Origin: Arthrobacter crusticola
GTDB lineage: Bacteria > Actinomycetota > Actinomycetes > Actinomycetales > Micrococcaceae
Assembly (NCBI RefSeq): GCF_004357995.1
Contig: NZ_SMTK01000001.1
Span: forward strand, 744,001-808,000
DNA: 64,000 bases
Direction: 5' to 3'
Translations under genes and position numbers: made by a program
In this document: positions 35,190 through 43,838 of the stretch, one piece after another
How positions within the stretch are numbered: position 1 is the stretch's first letter
Layout of the letters: the number at the start of each line of letters is the position of its first letter
Notes under the pieces: model-generated
The model's input: the letters and a program-made list of their open reading frames with translations, nothing else
Database searches by the model: none
What the model was told of the DNA's origin: nothing

Positions 35190-35759
35190 GTTCGACCCTC
35201 CGCTGTCTTCTTGGGCGTGGACACATCCGACGGCGCCTGGCCTAGGGCCATCGTACGGTTTGCACCGCCCGGGATACGACCTGGCACCAAATGCAGTAGC
35301 CGCCTGTATCACCCGAGGGGTCGGTGGCCGAGGTACACCTCTCATCGGTCGATGGTTGCCCGCCAAAACCCTTCAAGTCACAAGTGGCAGGCTCGCCACC
35401 GCTAGCGGTGACATCAAGGCAATCCGGTGTTGGCACTCGACGACGGATGGCTGGAACGCCATAGCGCCGATTGCCGGTGAGGACGACGACGGTGACTGCG
35501 CTCAGGATGGCGACTTTCATTCACACGGGTCGTCCCTCAGCTCTTGGGTGAAGCGTCTTCGAGAAGCAGTCAACCTGGGCAATAACGCGTCGGCAACGCC
35601 ATAAGTGCTCGACTGGATACGGGTCCGGGCGTTGTTTCCGCTGGGCCCCCCAGGGGACGCCATAAGCCTTCTGGATGTCGGTGCCGCTCACGAAACTTCG
35701 GCGATCACCTTTCGAGAACGGGTAGAATACGCCCCAAATACCGCCTCCGGGAGGAAGTC
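35190..35759. other. Intergenic stretch with one doubtful small secreted ORF
   Basis: The minus strand at 35242-35520 could encode a 92-residue cysteine-rich peptide starting MKVAILSAVTVVVLTG, which looks like a signal peptide. The codon bias is weak and the sequence after it looks frameshifted. No other gene is seen in these 570 bases. Confidence 0.3.
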
Positions 35760-36239
35760 GTGGAGGAACAAGAAGCTCGTCAGAAACTGATCGCAAACAT
35801 CGAGCAGCGACAGTCAGCTGTCAGGCTGTTCCTGCGTCATGAACGACCCCGCCGGAACAGGCTGGTCATGACAAGCGTCCTTGGTAGCGCGCTGGCTGCG
35901 GGTCTCACAGCAGGCCCCGCCCTTGGCGGCACGAAGTTTGCCGCGGGGGTTCAGGAAGCACTGACGCTGGAACAAAGCTCCATAGTATGGCAAGTGCTCT
36001 GCCTGGCAGCAATGCTGATGTCCGTCGCCGCTGCCATATCGACCAGTTTGAGTAATTCGCATGCAGTGTCCACAAAGGTCACTGCAGCAGAGGTATGCAA
36101 TGCCCAACTTGATGGGCTGAAAACAGCGCTGGACCTCGGACGCATGTCCCTGGAAGATGCCATCGAGCTCTATCAGCAATACACGATTCAGGTAGCGTTC
36201 GTGGATGATGCGGAAGACAAGGCGAAATTCCCACGGTGA
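35760..36239 (+). CDS. Hypothetical two-helix membrane protein
   Basis: A 159-residue protein starting at GTG behind GGAGGAAG. A charged N-terminal helix (EEQEARQKLIANIEQRQSAV) precedes two hydrophobic segments, LVMTSVLGSALAAGLTAGPA and VWQVLCLAAMLMSVAAAIST. A C-terminal cytoplasmic helical tail follows (VCNAQLDGLKTALDLGRMSL). The topology, a hairpin in the membrane with coiled ends, recalls SLATT-type proteins of defence and conflict systems, but no diagnostic motif was identified. G+C is lower than average. Confidence 0.6.
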   Translation: MEEQEARQKLIANIEQRQSAVRLFLRHERPRRNRLVMTSVLGSALAAGLTAGPALGGTKFAAGVQEALTLEQSSIVWQVLCLAAMLMSVAAAISTSLSNSHAVSTKVTAAEVCNAQLDGLKTALDLGRMSLEDAIELYQQYTIQVAFVDDAEDKAKFPR

Positions 36240-36477
36240 CGAATGTTGGGTCCGAACGGAGAGTCGAGGATAAGGGCGGCTCCAGTTGAATCCGCCGATC
36301 CTGCAACCGGCGTTGCCCTGAGCCCTCAGGACGTGTGGACCATGAAGGTAACCCCCGTTCTGCACGGGGGCGGAAGGGATTCTGTAAGCCCCCTCAGCAG
36401 TGCCGCGCCAACGGTGTTGCGGAACCAGCGTCATCACTGTTGGCCGCCGCGGGACCGCTGAACACGACACCTATCGG

Positions 36478-36936
36478 TTAGGGATGTCGGCGAGCAGTCG
36501 TCCGGTCCCTGTTTTGGGCGGCCCAGAGGGTTCCGAGGGTCAGCAGAAACGGAATGGTGAAGAACACTCCCGCGCCGCCGCCGGCGTTGACGAATCCCAC
36601 GACAGCGATCCACCAGCACAGGGCCGCCGTGAAGACCCCGATGATGGTCAGGGACCCTTTGGGTCCTCGCCGAAGACGGATGACGACCGGCCGGCGGCGG
36701 AATTTTTTCAGGTGTTTGGGTGCACGGGGTCTGCGCCTGCGCGCGGCCAACAACGTTCCGAGGGTCAGGAGAACGGGAATGCCGAAGAATACGGCCGCAC
36801 CGCCGCCGCTGTTGACGAAACCGGTCAGACCGATCCACCAGCACAGGGCGGCGGTGAACCCGCCGATCAGGATCAGGTACTTCCTCAGATCCTGCCGGCC
36901 ATAAACCGGATCGGGACTGGTGCCGCTCACCGTCAC
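36478..36936 (-). CDS. Membrane protein with two tandem copies of a TM-hairpin repeat
   Basis: A 152-residue protein composed of two nearly identical units. Residues 20-68 contain IGGFTAALCWWIGLTGFVNS, GGGAAVFFGIPVLLTLGTLL and an Arg-rich end. Residues 97-145 contain IGVFTAALCWWIAVVGFVNA, GGGAGVFFTIPFLLTLGTLW and a similar basic end. Each unit is two membrane helices joined by FVN-GGGA. A basic linker (RAPKHLKKFRRRP) separates them. The function is unknown. The GTG start follows AGGAGGA. A decayed single-unit relative lies at about 52372-52580. Confidence 0.75.
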   Translation of the reverse strand: MTVSGTSPDPVYGRQDLRKYLILIGGFTAALCWWIGLTGFVNSGGGAAVFFGIPVLLTLGTLLAARRRRPRAPKHLKKFRRRPVVIRLRRGPKGSLTIIGVFTAALCWWIAVVGFVNAGGGAGVFFTIPFLLTLGTLWAAQNRDRTTARRHP

Positions 36937-37574
36937 TCCTCCTCAGAGAACCAGCCGGGCTTCTGGTTCCATGACAGCACCGATCCTGCAATTTGGCGAC
37001 ACCCGTTCCCGCCGACGGGTGGGGTCAAAATATCCTCACCACAGTCATGTACCTGACCCACCGCTCGCCCATGAAGCAGTAAGAAAACCCAACCCGGGCT
37101 ACACGACAGCAAGGAGGCACCCGCCCCCAGGGAAACCCCAACCCAGCCCCAAGATCCGGCACTCCGGCCGTACACATTGCGCCGGATTGTCCACGGTCAG
37201 AGAGCAAAAGGGGAAACATGAGCCCGAAGTGGGACTCGAACCGGTCTCCAGCCCCTGAATCTCCGCCACTCCCCCGAAAACATCCGCGATCCGGCCGGGT
37301 CCGGCACCGGTGCGGCCCAGTCCGAGACCCAAAGAGTGGACACTGTCCACACCCCATCTCCCGACTGGAGGCATTGCCGGACAGCCCCATCACGCGTCGA
37401 CGGGGAGTGGAATGAGAAGCATCACCCGCCTCCCGCGCCATCTCGGCATAAACGAGCCGCTTCACGATCTCCGGGAGGAGGCATCGGCCTTCTTCATATG
37501 GGTTTGTGTGGGCTATGCCCGCAGGAGGCACGCAGTATGCTCAGGAGCACGACAATCCTCGAGGAAAGGCAACA
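36937..37574. other. Intergenic region carrying the second dispersed-repeat copy
   Basis: No supported gene. It contains a dispersed-repeat block at 37035-37122 and a second conserved block (GTGGACACTGTCC..., 37335-37385) that also occurs in the 63.5-kb copy. A GGTTCGAGTCCCAC-like T-arm sequence on the minus strand (around 37227-37242) is not part of a foldable tRNA. Confidence 0.4.
37035..37122. repeat. Dispersed repeat, copy 2
   Basis: CAGTCATGTACCTGACCCAC, CGCTCGCCCATGAAG and an AAGGAGGCACCC end match copy 3 at 63475-63562 closely and copy 1 at 1263-1340 more loosely. A second shared block lies about 210 bases further on. Confidence 0.5.
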
Positions 37575-37823
37575 ATGAACGGCGACAGCAAACTCGACCC
37601 GAGCGAGGATTTTCCGGAGGATCTGGACGGCCTTCCGGCCGACGAGGTGAGTGTGCTCAACAGCATGGTGCACCGCCAGATGGACGCCGAGTATGTCGAG
37701 GACGGATCGCTCGACCCGGAAACCGAAGGGCGAAATGAAGAGTTGCGGCTGGAGCTCGACGACCGGGATAAGAAATCCGGCGAGGCCGAACAGCGCCAGG
37801 ACCGCGGCGAGCATGAAGCCTGA
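37575..37823 (+). CDS. Small acidic hypothetical protein
   Basis: An 82-residue, strongly acidic protein (MNGDSKLDPSEDFPEDLDGL start) with no hydrophobic segment. A central helix, ADEVSVLNSMVHRQMDAEYV, is followed by Glu/Asp/Arg repeats. The start ATG follows GAGGAAAGG at good spacing. The sequence suggests a soluble, possibly disordered protein; no family is recognised. Confidence 0.55.
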   Translation: MNGDSKLDPSEDFPEDLDGLPADEVSVLNSMVHRQMDAEYVEDGSLDPETEGRNEELRLELDDRDKKSGEAEQRQDRGEHEA

Positions 37824-38056
37824 GTGAACCAAGAGACCGACCAAGCAGTTGCGCCCGAGCTTGCCGCCAATCGGCCAGTAGATGATCGCGCCACCTCAAT
37901 CTCCACTTGAGTCGCACCGACCTCCCGCAAGGAACCCGATATGGTTCCATTGGTCAAACAGCTGGCATGGGACCGGTTCCTCGTGCCGCATGCCAGCACG
38001 ATTCGATGCCATGCGGTTGGGCACAGGTGCTCCGCAGCATCGCACCTGATGTGGGA

Positions 38057-38089
38057 GAAGGCTCCCGTTTCTTCGGAGGCGGGAGCTTC
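38057..38089. terminator. Terminator-like hairpin of the TetR gene
   Basis: GAAGGCTCCCG and CGGGAGCTTC pair with one bulged G around a 12-base loop, directly after the stop of the minus-strand TetR gene. Confidence 0.5.
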
Positions 38090-38094
38090 GGTCG

Positions 38095-38859
38095 TTATTG
38101 GGGGCCCGCAGGGCTCTCGAGCTGTGACTGGAGGCCACGGAGGACGATGGTGATGCCCTGGTCGAGTTCGGCTTGGCCATCGTAGTCCAGCAGCTGGGAG
38201 GCGAGGCGGCGCAGGTGGGGGAAGTCCTTCGCGGGCAGCCGGTGCAGGCCCAGCCGAAGTCCTGTGTCGTCCTCGTCGGGATTGACGACGAACTCCTCGA
38301 GCTCATTGATCACGTGGCCGATCAGGAAGCCGTAGTAGGCACGGTAGGCGTGGAGGGCCCCGGAGGGTCCGAAGCCGGCCCGGGTGAACACTGCGAGGAG
38401 CTGCTCGAGGGGACGTAGCGCCCCCAGCGGCCGCAACCCCAGAGGAGTGGACAACGGGCGGGTCACCAGAAGCGGCATTACGTGGGGGTGCTGCAGTACC
38501 AGGAGACGGAATCCGTGGGCGGCCTGACGCAGCTGATCCTGCCAGGGCCAGTCTGCGTCCCCAGGCCCGGCCCCGGAGATCACCCATTGATCCAGCAGTA
38601 GCTCGGTCAGACCATCAAGCAGCGCGTCCCGGTTGGCCGCGTATCGGTAGAGCGCCATTGGGTCCCTGTCGAGCTTGTGTCCGAGGCGGCGCATCGACAG
38701 GGCCTCGAGTCCCTCCACATCGACCAGCTCGAGCGCGGCCTGCAGCACGATTTGGCTAGTCAACGGGCTCCGCCGCTTTCCCCTGCCGTCCGTTCCCGGG
38801 GTGGCAGCATCTCCAGGCACGTCCTGCGGAACAGGGTCGCGCCGGTTCATTGAAACCAT
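38095..38859 (-). CDS. TetR family regulator (TetR_C_1-like C-terminal domain)
   Basis: A 254-residue regulator. After a 30-residue polar extension, the HTH lies at about 35-80 (QIVLQAALELVDVEGLEALS, then MRRLGHKLDRDPMALYRYAA). The C-terminal domain contains AYRAYYGFLIGHVINELEEF, typical of the tetracycline-repressor-like C-terminal family. It is divergent from the small membrane protein and desaturase block. A 27-bp perfect palindrome sits 40 bases before its start, so it probably represses itself and that block (inference). Confidence 0.9.
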   Translation of the reverse strand: MVSMNRRDPVPQDVPGDAATPGTDGRGKRRSPLTSQIVLQAALELVDVEGLEALSMRRLGHKLDRDPMALYRYAANRDALLDGLTELLLDQWVISGAGPGDADWPWQDQLRQAAHGFRLLVLQHPHVMPLLVTRPLSTPLGLRPLGALRPLEQLLAVFTRAGFGPSGALHAYRAYYGFLIGHVINELEEFVVNPDEDDTGLRLGLHRLPAKDFPHLRRLASQLLDYDGQAELDQGITIVLRGLQSQLESPAGPQ

Positions 38860-38899
38860 AACTATCCACCATCTAGTAAGCCGACTTGCTATCTCTCAA

Positions 38900-38926
38900 T
38901 CTACACCGTAGAGTCTACGGTGTAGA
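38900..38926. promoter_or_regulatory. 27-bp perfect palindrome, TetR operator
   Basis: Two 13-base arms (TCTACACCGTAGA and its complement) flank one central G. It lies between the divergent TetR gene and the small membrane protein gene, the best operator candidate in the window. Confidence 0.8.
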
Positions 38927-39045
38927 GCAACGCTGTGGAGCAAACCGCGGCTCCCGAGCTCCCTATCCCGATACGTGATCCCGCCTTCCGGGCCACAGGA
39001 TCCGTCACCGGTCTCACCATTCACACTTCTTGAAGGAGATTCACC

Positions 39046-39351
39046 ATGTCGAACAGCAACAACAACAACGGTTACAGCCACCCCGCCGACACCCACAACG
39101 GCAACCTGGCGGTCGCTGACCGCCGCTCGACCGAGACGAAGGCCTCGACGAAGACCACCGAATTCTTCGCCTATATCGCCATCGTGCTCGCCACCGCCCT
39201 CACCGCACTGGTGGTCGGCGACGGCGGAGAAGGTCAGGACGTCTTCAACGCCCTCGACGCCATGAAGCTCATCACCTTCCTGACCATCGGTTACATGGTC
39301 TCCCGCGGCCTGGCCAAGTCAGGCAGCCGCGAGCACTACACCAACTCCTAA
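39046..39351 (+). CDS. Small two-helix membrane protein upstream of the desaturase
   Basis: A 101-residue protein. An Asn/Thr-rich polar N-terminus (MSNSNNNNGYSHPADTHN) of about 40 residues is followed by two membrane helices, FFAYIAIVLATALTALVVGD and MKLITFLTIGYMVSRGLA. The start has an excellent GAAGGAGATT ribosome-binding site. It is separated from the desaturase gene by a strong hairpin. The function is unknown; position suggests a membrane-related role under the TetR palindrome. Confidence 0.75.
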   Translation: MSNSNNNNGYSHPADTHNGNLAVADRRSTETKASTKTTEFFAYIAIVLATALTALVVGDGGEGQDVFNALDAMKLITFLTIGYMVSRGLAKSGSREHYTNS

Positions 39352-39364
39352 GCACCACCGTGAA

Positions 39365-39406
39365 GTGTTCCCCCTGCACAGGCTCCGGCCCGCGCAGGGG
39401 GAACAC
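39365..39406. terminator. Strong hairpin between the small membrane protein and the desaturase
   Basis: GTGTTCCCCCTGC (39365-39377) pairs perfectly with GCAGGGGGAACAC (39394-39406). There is no T-run, and it ends 68 bases before the desaturase start. It may terminate or attenuate readthrough, or protect the upstream mRNA end. Confidence 0.6.
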
Positions 39407-39474
39407 CGCTTTCACCGGGCGCCGGTTCCACGCCCGGGCGGATCAATGTCGACAACCTTTCTGAGGATCAGCCC

Positions 39475-40566
39475 ATGAGTGACACCATCGCAGAACCGGT
39501 GAAGCGCAAAGTCCGGATCGCCAAGCCCAATGACGTTGTTGCGTCCTATTCGGTCCTGTTGAAGCAGGTCCGCAAGGAGGGCCTGCTGACCCGGCGCCGG
39601 CGCTTCTACGTCTCGGTGTTCGCCCTGCTGGCCCTGGCCATGGGCGCGGCCTGGACCGGCTTCGCCCTGCTCGGGGACACCTGGTTCCAGCTGCTGATCG
39701 CCGCGGCGCTTGGAGTGGTCCTGACCCAGACCGCGTTCCTGGCCCACGAGGCCTCCCACCGCCAGATCTTCAAGACCCGCGGCGCCAACGACTGGTCCGG
39801 GAGGGTGCTCGCCGCCGGCGTGGTCGGCATCAGCTACGCCTGGTGGATCGATAAGCACACCCGCCACCACAACGACCCCAACACCCGCGGCAAGGACCCC
39901 GACATCGAGGTCGACACCATCTCCTTCCTCGAGGAGGACGCCGCCAAGGCCCGGGGCCTGCAGGCCTGGATCACCCGCCGCCAGGGCTACCTGTTCTTCC
40001 CCCTGCTCACCCTGGAGGGCCTGAACCTGCACGCCCGCTCCTTCGGAACCCTGTTCCGCCGCGGCACCGTCACCGGCCGCTGGGTCGAGATCGCCCTGCT
40101 CGCGGTGCGCTTCACCGCCTACCTGGGCATCCTCTTCTGGTTCCTGCCCGTGGGCATGGCGTTCGCCTTCCTCGGCGTGCAGCTGGCCGTGTTCGGCGTC
40201 TACATGGGCGCCTCGTTCGCCCCGAACCACAAGGGCATGCCGATCGTGCCCGAGGACAGCAAGCTCGACTTCTTCCAGAAGCAGGTCCTGACCTCGCGCA
40301 ATATCCGCGGCGGAGCGTTCGTGAACAACGCCTTCGGCGGCCTGAACTTCCAGATCGAACACCACCTCTTCCCCGACATGCCCCGCCCGCACCTGCGCCG
40401 GGCCGCGGTGATCGTGCGCGAGCACTGCGAACGTCTCAAGGTCCCCTACACCGAAGTCGGCGTCGGAGCCTCCTACGCCGCCGTGGTGTCCTACCTCAAC
40501 CGGGTCGGCCTCGCCGCCCGCGACCCCTTCGACTGCCCCATGGTCAACAAGTACCGCCGCCCATGA
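39475..40566 (+). CDS. Membrane acyl-CoA / fatty-acid desaturase
   Basis: A 363-residue integral-membrane di-iron desaturase. The three His boxes are HEASH (about residue 94), HTRHH (about 127) and QIEHH (about 301). Four hydrophobic spans occur as pairs around them (YVSVFALLALAMGAAWTGFA; YLGILFWFLPVGMAFAFLGV). It inserts double bonds into acyl chains, adjusting membrane fluidity. Its 3' end overlaps the start of the tandem-hydrolase gene by four bases (ATGA), giving translational coupling. A close paralogue is encoded at 47036-48211. Confidence 0.95.
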   Translation: MSDTIAEPVKRKVRIAKPNDVVASYSVLLKQVRKEGLLTRRRRFYVSVFALLALAMGAAWTGFALLGDTWFQLLIAAALGVVLTQTAFLAHEASHRQIFKTRGANDWSGRVLAAGVVGISYAWWIDKHTRHHNDPNTRGKDPDIEVDTISFLEEDAAKARGLQAWITRRQGYLFFPLLTLEGLNLHARSFGTLFRRGTVTGRWVEIALLAVRFTAYLGILFWFLPVGMAFAFLGVQLAVFGVYMGASFAPNHKGMPIVPEDSKLDFFQKQVLTSRNIRGGAFVNNAFGGLNFQIEHHLFPDMPRPHLRRAAVIVREHCERLKVPYTEVGVGASYAAVVSYLNRVGLAARDPFDCPMVNKYRRP

Positions 40567-42395
40567 GCCCCGCCACACCTAAGCCCTCCACCGCCGGCCA
40601 ACGCGACCGGCGCGCCCGGCGCCTCAGCCCAAAGCGGGTCAGTTTCACCCGGCTCCGAACCGCTCTTCGGCACCGGATGTCCGCATCCCACTGCAGCACT
40701 CCTCCCGGCCCGGTGATCCCTGCAACCGCGGCACCGTCCGGCCGGGACACGGCCCACGCACCGGCCTACCGCCTACATTCCTCCCGCCCGGCGATACCGG
40801 TCCCGGGGGCGCCCGTATTCGTCCTGATCCACGGCCTGGGAATGTCCCACCGCTATTTCGCAGGGCTTCAGAGGGAACTGGGCGCCGTTGGGGAAACCCA
40901 TATACTGGATCTTCCCGGTTTTGGGGGTACACCCAAGCCCGGCCGCAGACTCAGCGTCGGAGACTACGCCCACGTCATTGCCGAGGCCATGGATACCGCG
41001 CAGCTGCGCTCCTGCACCCTCATCGGTCACTCCATGGGGGCCCAGCTGGTCACCGAACTTGCCATACGGCGCCCAGACCTGGCCGCCCGGGTGGTGCTCA
41101 TCGGACCAGTCACCGACCCGGTTCGCGCGTCGGCCTTAACACACACCCTGTACCTGGGCCTGGACACGCTCCTGGAGCGCCCCATGACCACACTGCTTGC
41201 CGTCGGCGCCTACGCCCGGTGCGGACTGCCCTGGTACTTTACCGAACTGCCCGTCATGCTCAAGTACCGGCTCGACCAGCGGCTTCCCCTGATGACCCGG
41301 CCCGTCCTGATCATCCGGGGCACCAGCGACCCGATCGCCCGCCGGGACTGGTGTGCCCGGCTTGCCGACGCCTCCCGGCAGAGTCGCCTCGCGGAGATAC
41401 CGGGACAGGCCCACGCCGCACACCGGGCAGGTGCTGCGGCCGTTGGCGCAGCCATCACCCGGTTCATCGAAGAAGACCCGCACGCCTCTGTCTCGCACAC
41501 GGCGCCCTCCCGCGGCCTATCCTCGCCCCGACGGGTGACCACCGTGCAGTACGCGGGAAGCCCGCAGGCCCGGCCGGAGCACACACCCCGGCGGATAAGC
41601 CTCACCGCCGGAGACCGGCAGGCCAGGGCCCACCTCATCCCGCACCGGCCCGAAGCACACGCCGCTACGAACGCCGGGGCGTACGAGCTAACGGTTCCCG
41701 TATTCGTGCTCACCCACGGCATCGGCATGTCCCACCGATACCTCCAACGCCTCGGGGACCAGCTGTCAGCCCACGGACGGGTGGTCCTGCTCGACCTGCC
41801 CGGCGCCGGGCGGACCATAACCCCAACGGCCGCGATGCCCAACGCCGCGAAAGCGGAAATTGTCGGGGACCTTCTGGACGAAATGGGGGTATCTTCCTGC
41901 GTGGTGATCGGGCATTCCATGGGGGTCCAGAGCGCCACCGAACTGGCCCTCGAGCGCCCCGGACTGGTCTCGCAGCTGGTCCTGATCGGCGCGGCCGTCG
42001 ACGCAGGCCGGCGCACCGTCCCCCAGCAGGCACTGACCCTTGCAGTGAATAACGCGCTGGAGAAGCCGTCGTTGAATGCCATCCAGTTCACCGACATGCT
42101 GCGCTGCGGCCCACGCTGGTATCTCGCCGAGCTGGGGGTGGCCATGAAATATCCCCTCGAGGATCGACTTCCCTTGGTGGAGCAGCCGGTTCTTCTCATG
42201 CGCGGCGCCCGCGACCTTGTTGCCGGATCTGCCTGGTCCCGCGCGCTGGCAGAGACTGCCCTCGACGGGGAACTGGTGGAGGTTGAGGGCGCCTTCCACG
42301 GCGTGCACCACAGCACCGCCGGGACTGTCGCCGAGCGGATTATGACCTTTCTTGCCGACACTGCGGACCGCCTCGATGAACCTGAAGCCGCCTAG
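40563..42395 (+). CDS. Protein with two tandem alpha/beta-hydrolase domains
   Basis: A 610-residue protein with two complete alpha/beta-hydrolase folds. Domain 1 (about 85-300) has oxyanion VLIHGLGMSHRYF, nucleophile LIGHSMGAQLVTELA, acid region IIRGTSDPIA and His in IPGQAHAAHRAG. Domain 2 (about 375-600) has VLTHGIGMSHRYL, VIGHSMGVQSATELA, LMRGARDLVA and VEGAFHGVHHS. The shared GMSHRY and LPLV/LPLM..PVL motifs show an internal duplication. It is preceded by an 80-residue basic, Pro/Ala-rich region with no signal peptide. Both triads look intact. It is coupled to the desaturase, so an acyl ester or thioester is a likely substrate. Confidence 0.85.
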   Translation: MSPATPKPSTAGQRDRRARRLSPKRVSFTRLRTALRHRMSASHCSTPPGPVIPATAAPSGRDTAHAPAYRLHSSRPAIPVPGAPVFVLIHGLGMSHRYFAGLQRELGAVGETHILDLPGFGGTPKPGRRLSVGDYAHVIAEAMDTAQLRSCTLIGHSMGAQLVTELAIRRPDLAARVVLIGPVTDPVRASALTHTLYLGLDTLLERPMTTLLAVGAYARCGLPWYFTELPVMLKYRLDQRLPLMTRPVLIIRGTSDPIARRDWCARLADASRQSRLAEIPGQAHAAHRAGAAAVGAAITRFIEEDPHASVSHTAPSRGLSSPRRVTTVQYAGSPQARPEHTPRRISLTAGDRQARAHLIPHRPEAHAATNAGAYELTVPVFVLTHGIGMSHRYLQRLGDQLSAHGRVVLLDLPGAGRTITPTAAMPNAAKAEIVGDLLDEMGVSSCVVIGHSMGVQSATELALERPGLVSQLVLIGAAVDAGRRTVPQQALTLAVNNALEKPSLNAIQFTDMLRCGPRWYLAELGVAMKYPLEDRLPLVEQPVLLMRGARDLVAGSAWSRALAETALDGELVEVEGAFHGVHHSTAGTVAERIMTFLADTADRLDEPEAA

Positions 42396-42531
42396 GACTC
42401 AGCGCCCGGGACCGCAACCGCCGCACCGACAACATCTCACCCTGCTGCCGTCAGTAGAGGCCCCGCCTACGATACGGGGAGGCGTCACCGCGTACTCCGA
42501 TAACGTCCAGCGAACAACAAAAGGTAGACCC

Positions 42532-43422
42532 ATGAACACACCACACAGGTTCGACACAATCACCATCATCTTCAACCCGAACAGCACCGGGGACGCCCCC
42601 AAGCTTGCCGGGGAACTCCGCGACGAGCTGGTGCCCGCACTGCCCGGGACCGAGGTCCGTCTGCAACCCACCGAACACGCCGGCCACGCAGTGGAGCTGG
42701 CGCGGAAGGCAGCGTCTGCGCCCAACGCCCTCATCGTGTCCGTCAGCGGCGACGGCGGCTATAACGAGGTCGTCAACGGGGTTATGGGCAGCGGAAGCGA
42801 CGACGCCGTGTGTGCGGTCCTGGCCGCAGGCAACGCGAACGACCATAGCCGCGTTACCGGCCGCAAACCCCTGGCCGAAGCGATTCTCGAAGGACAGGTG
42901 CGCCGGATCGACCTGCTACGGATCAGCATAGACAGGGTCGACACGGCCCCGGTGTACGCGCACTCGTATATCGGGTTCGGGCTCACCCCGGTGATGGCCA
43001 TCGACCTGGAAAAAGGCAGCAAGGGCGCCCTTAAGGAAATGTTCTCCGTCGTGCGCACCTTCTCGAAGTTCAAGCCCTTTGAAATCCGCCAAAGCGACGG
43101 CAAACGCCGGAGATTCGACAGCCTCGTATTCGCGAACATCTCCCAGATGGCCAAGTACGCTACCCTCAGCGAAGCCGACGACCACCCGGCGGACGGGAAA
43201 TTCGAGGTCATCATTTTCCCGCACATGGCCAAATGGAGGATCCTGCTCACCGCCCTGCGCGCCACCACCAAGGGCCTGGGCGATCAGCCCAGCTACACCC
43301 AATACCGCTTCTCTACACTTAAGCCCATGCCGTACCAGCTCGACGGCGAAGTGAAATCCGTCGAAACCAGCACCGACATCACGATCGACAGCATCCCGCG
43401 GGCCCTGTCCATCCTCGGCTGA
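42532..43422 (+). CDS. Diacylglycerol kinase-family lipid kinase
   Basis: A 296-residue protein with the DAGK catalytic domain. ITIIFNPNSTGDAPKLAGEL opens the fold, and VSVSGDGGYNEVVNGVMG is the nucleotide-binding GGDGT-type motif with Gly in place of Thr. AVLAAGNANDHSRV matches the conserved P.GT.N.FA region with Ala/Asn changes. The C-terminal domain contains GDQPSYTQYRFSTLKPMPYQ. It would phosphorylate diacylglycerol or a related lipid, but the altered motifs make the exact substrate uncertain. It follows the desaturase and hydrolase genes in the same direction after 136 bases. Confidence 0.85.
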   Translation: MNTPHRFDTITIIFNPNSTGDAPKLAGELRDELVPALPGTEVRLQPTEHAGHAVELARKAASAPNALIVSVSGDGGYNEVVNGVMGSGSDDAVCAVLAAGNANDHSRVTGRKPLAEAILEGQVRRIDLLRISIDRVDTAPVYAHSYIGFGLTPVMAIDLEKGSKGALKEMFSVVRTFSKFKPFEIRQSDGKRRRFDSLVFANISQMAKYATLSEADDHPADGKFEVIIFPHMAKWRILLTALRATTKGLGDQPSYTQYRFSTLKPMPYQLDGEVKSVETSTDITIDSIPRALSILG

Positions 43423-43642
43423 CGACCCACAAGGGACCGCCCCGACCGGGACGTCCGCTGTGAGCACCACCAGTACGGGGTAGCGTTCCCTGCCGCGAAA
43501 ACCCGTGGGCCTTGGCGCGATGAAGGTCTACCCGAACGTTCCGCATGCTTTCTAGGATCAGGACTAGAGACTCCCCATCGATCCGGCGCGCTCGGCCGCG
43601 GCCCCATTGGTGCCGTGCCTGTCAGCGGCCTAGCCTGGCCCG

Positions 43643-43753
43643 ATGGGCACCCAGGGGAACGTCCGGTTCTGGAGTGATCAAGAAGGCTGGGGCGTCATCG
43701 ACTCGAACGAAACCCCGGGCGGATGCTGGGCTCACTTCAGCGTCATCGCGTGA
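43643..43753 (+). pseudogene. Truncated cold-shock-domain protein (36 codons)
   Basis: ATG 43643 opens MGTQGNVRFWSDQEGWGVID and ETPGGCWAHFSVIA, then stops. This is the first half of an actinobacterial single-domain cold-shock protein (strands 1-3 with the RNP1-like GWGVID and the GGCW.HFS region). The second half, about 30-90 residues, is missing, so it is a 3'-truncated remnant. It is too short to bind nucleic acid normally. Confidence 0.75.
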
Positions 43754-43838
43754 ATTACGGTGCCCCCACCGCCCGCCGGGCCGGGCCCCGGGTGCCCGCC
43801 GCTCTTGCACCGCCCAGGGAAGCACCCGACAATCGAGC

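Noticed and set aside
37224..37275. tRNA-like sequence (GGTTCGAGTCCCAC on the minus strand)
   Set aside because: The T-loop-like heptamer is present but the T-stem does not pair and no anticodon arm or acceptor stem can be folded; at most a tRNA-end relic.
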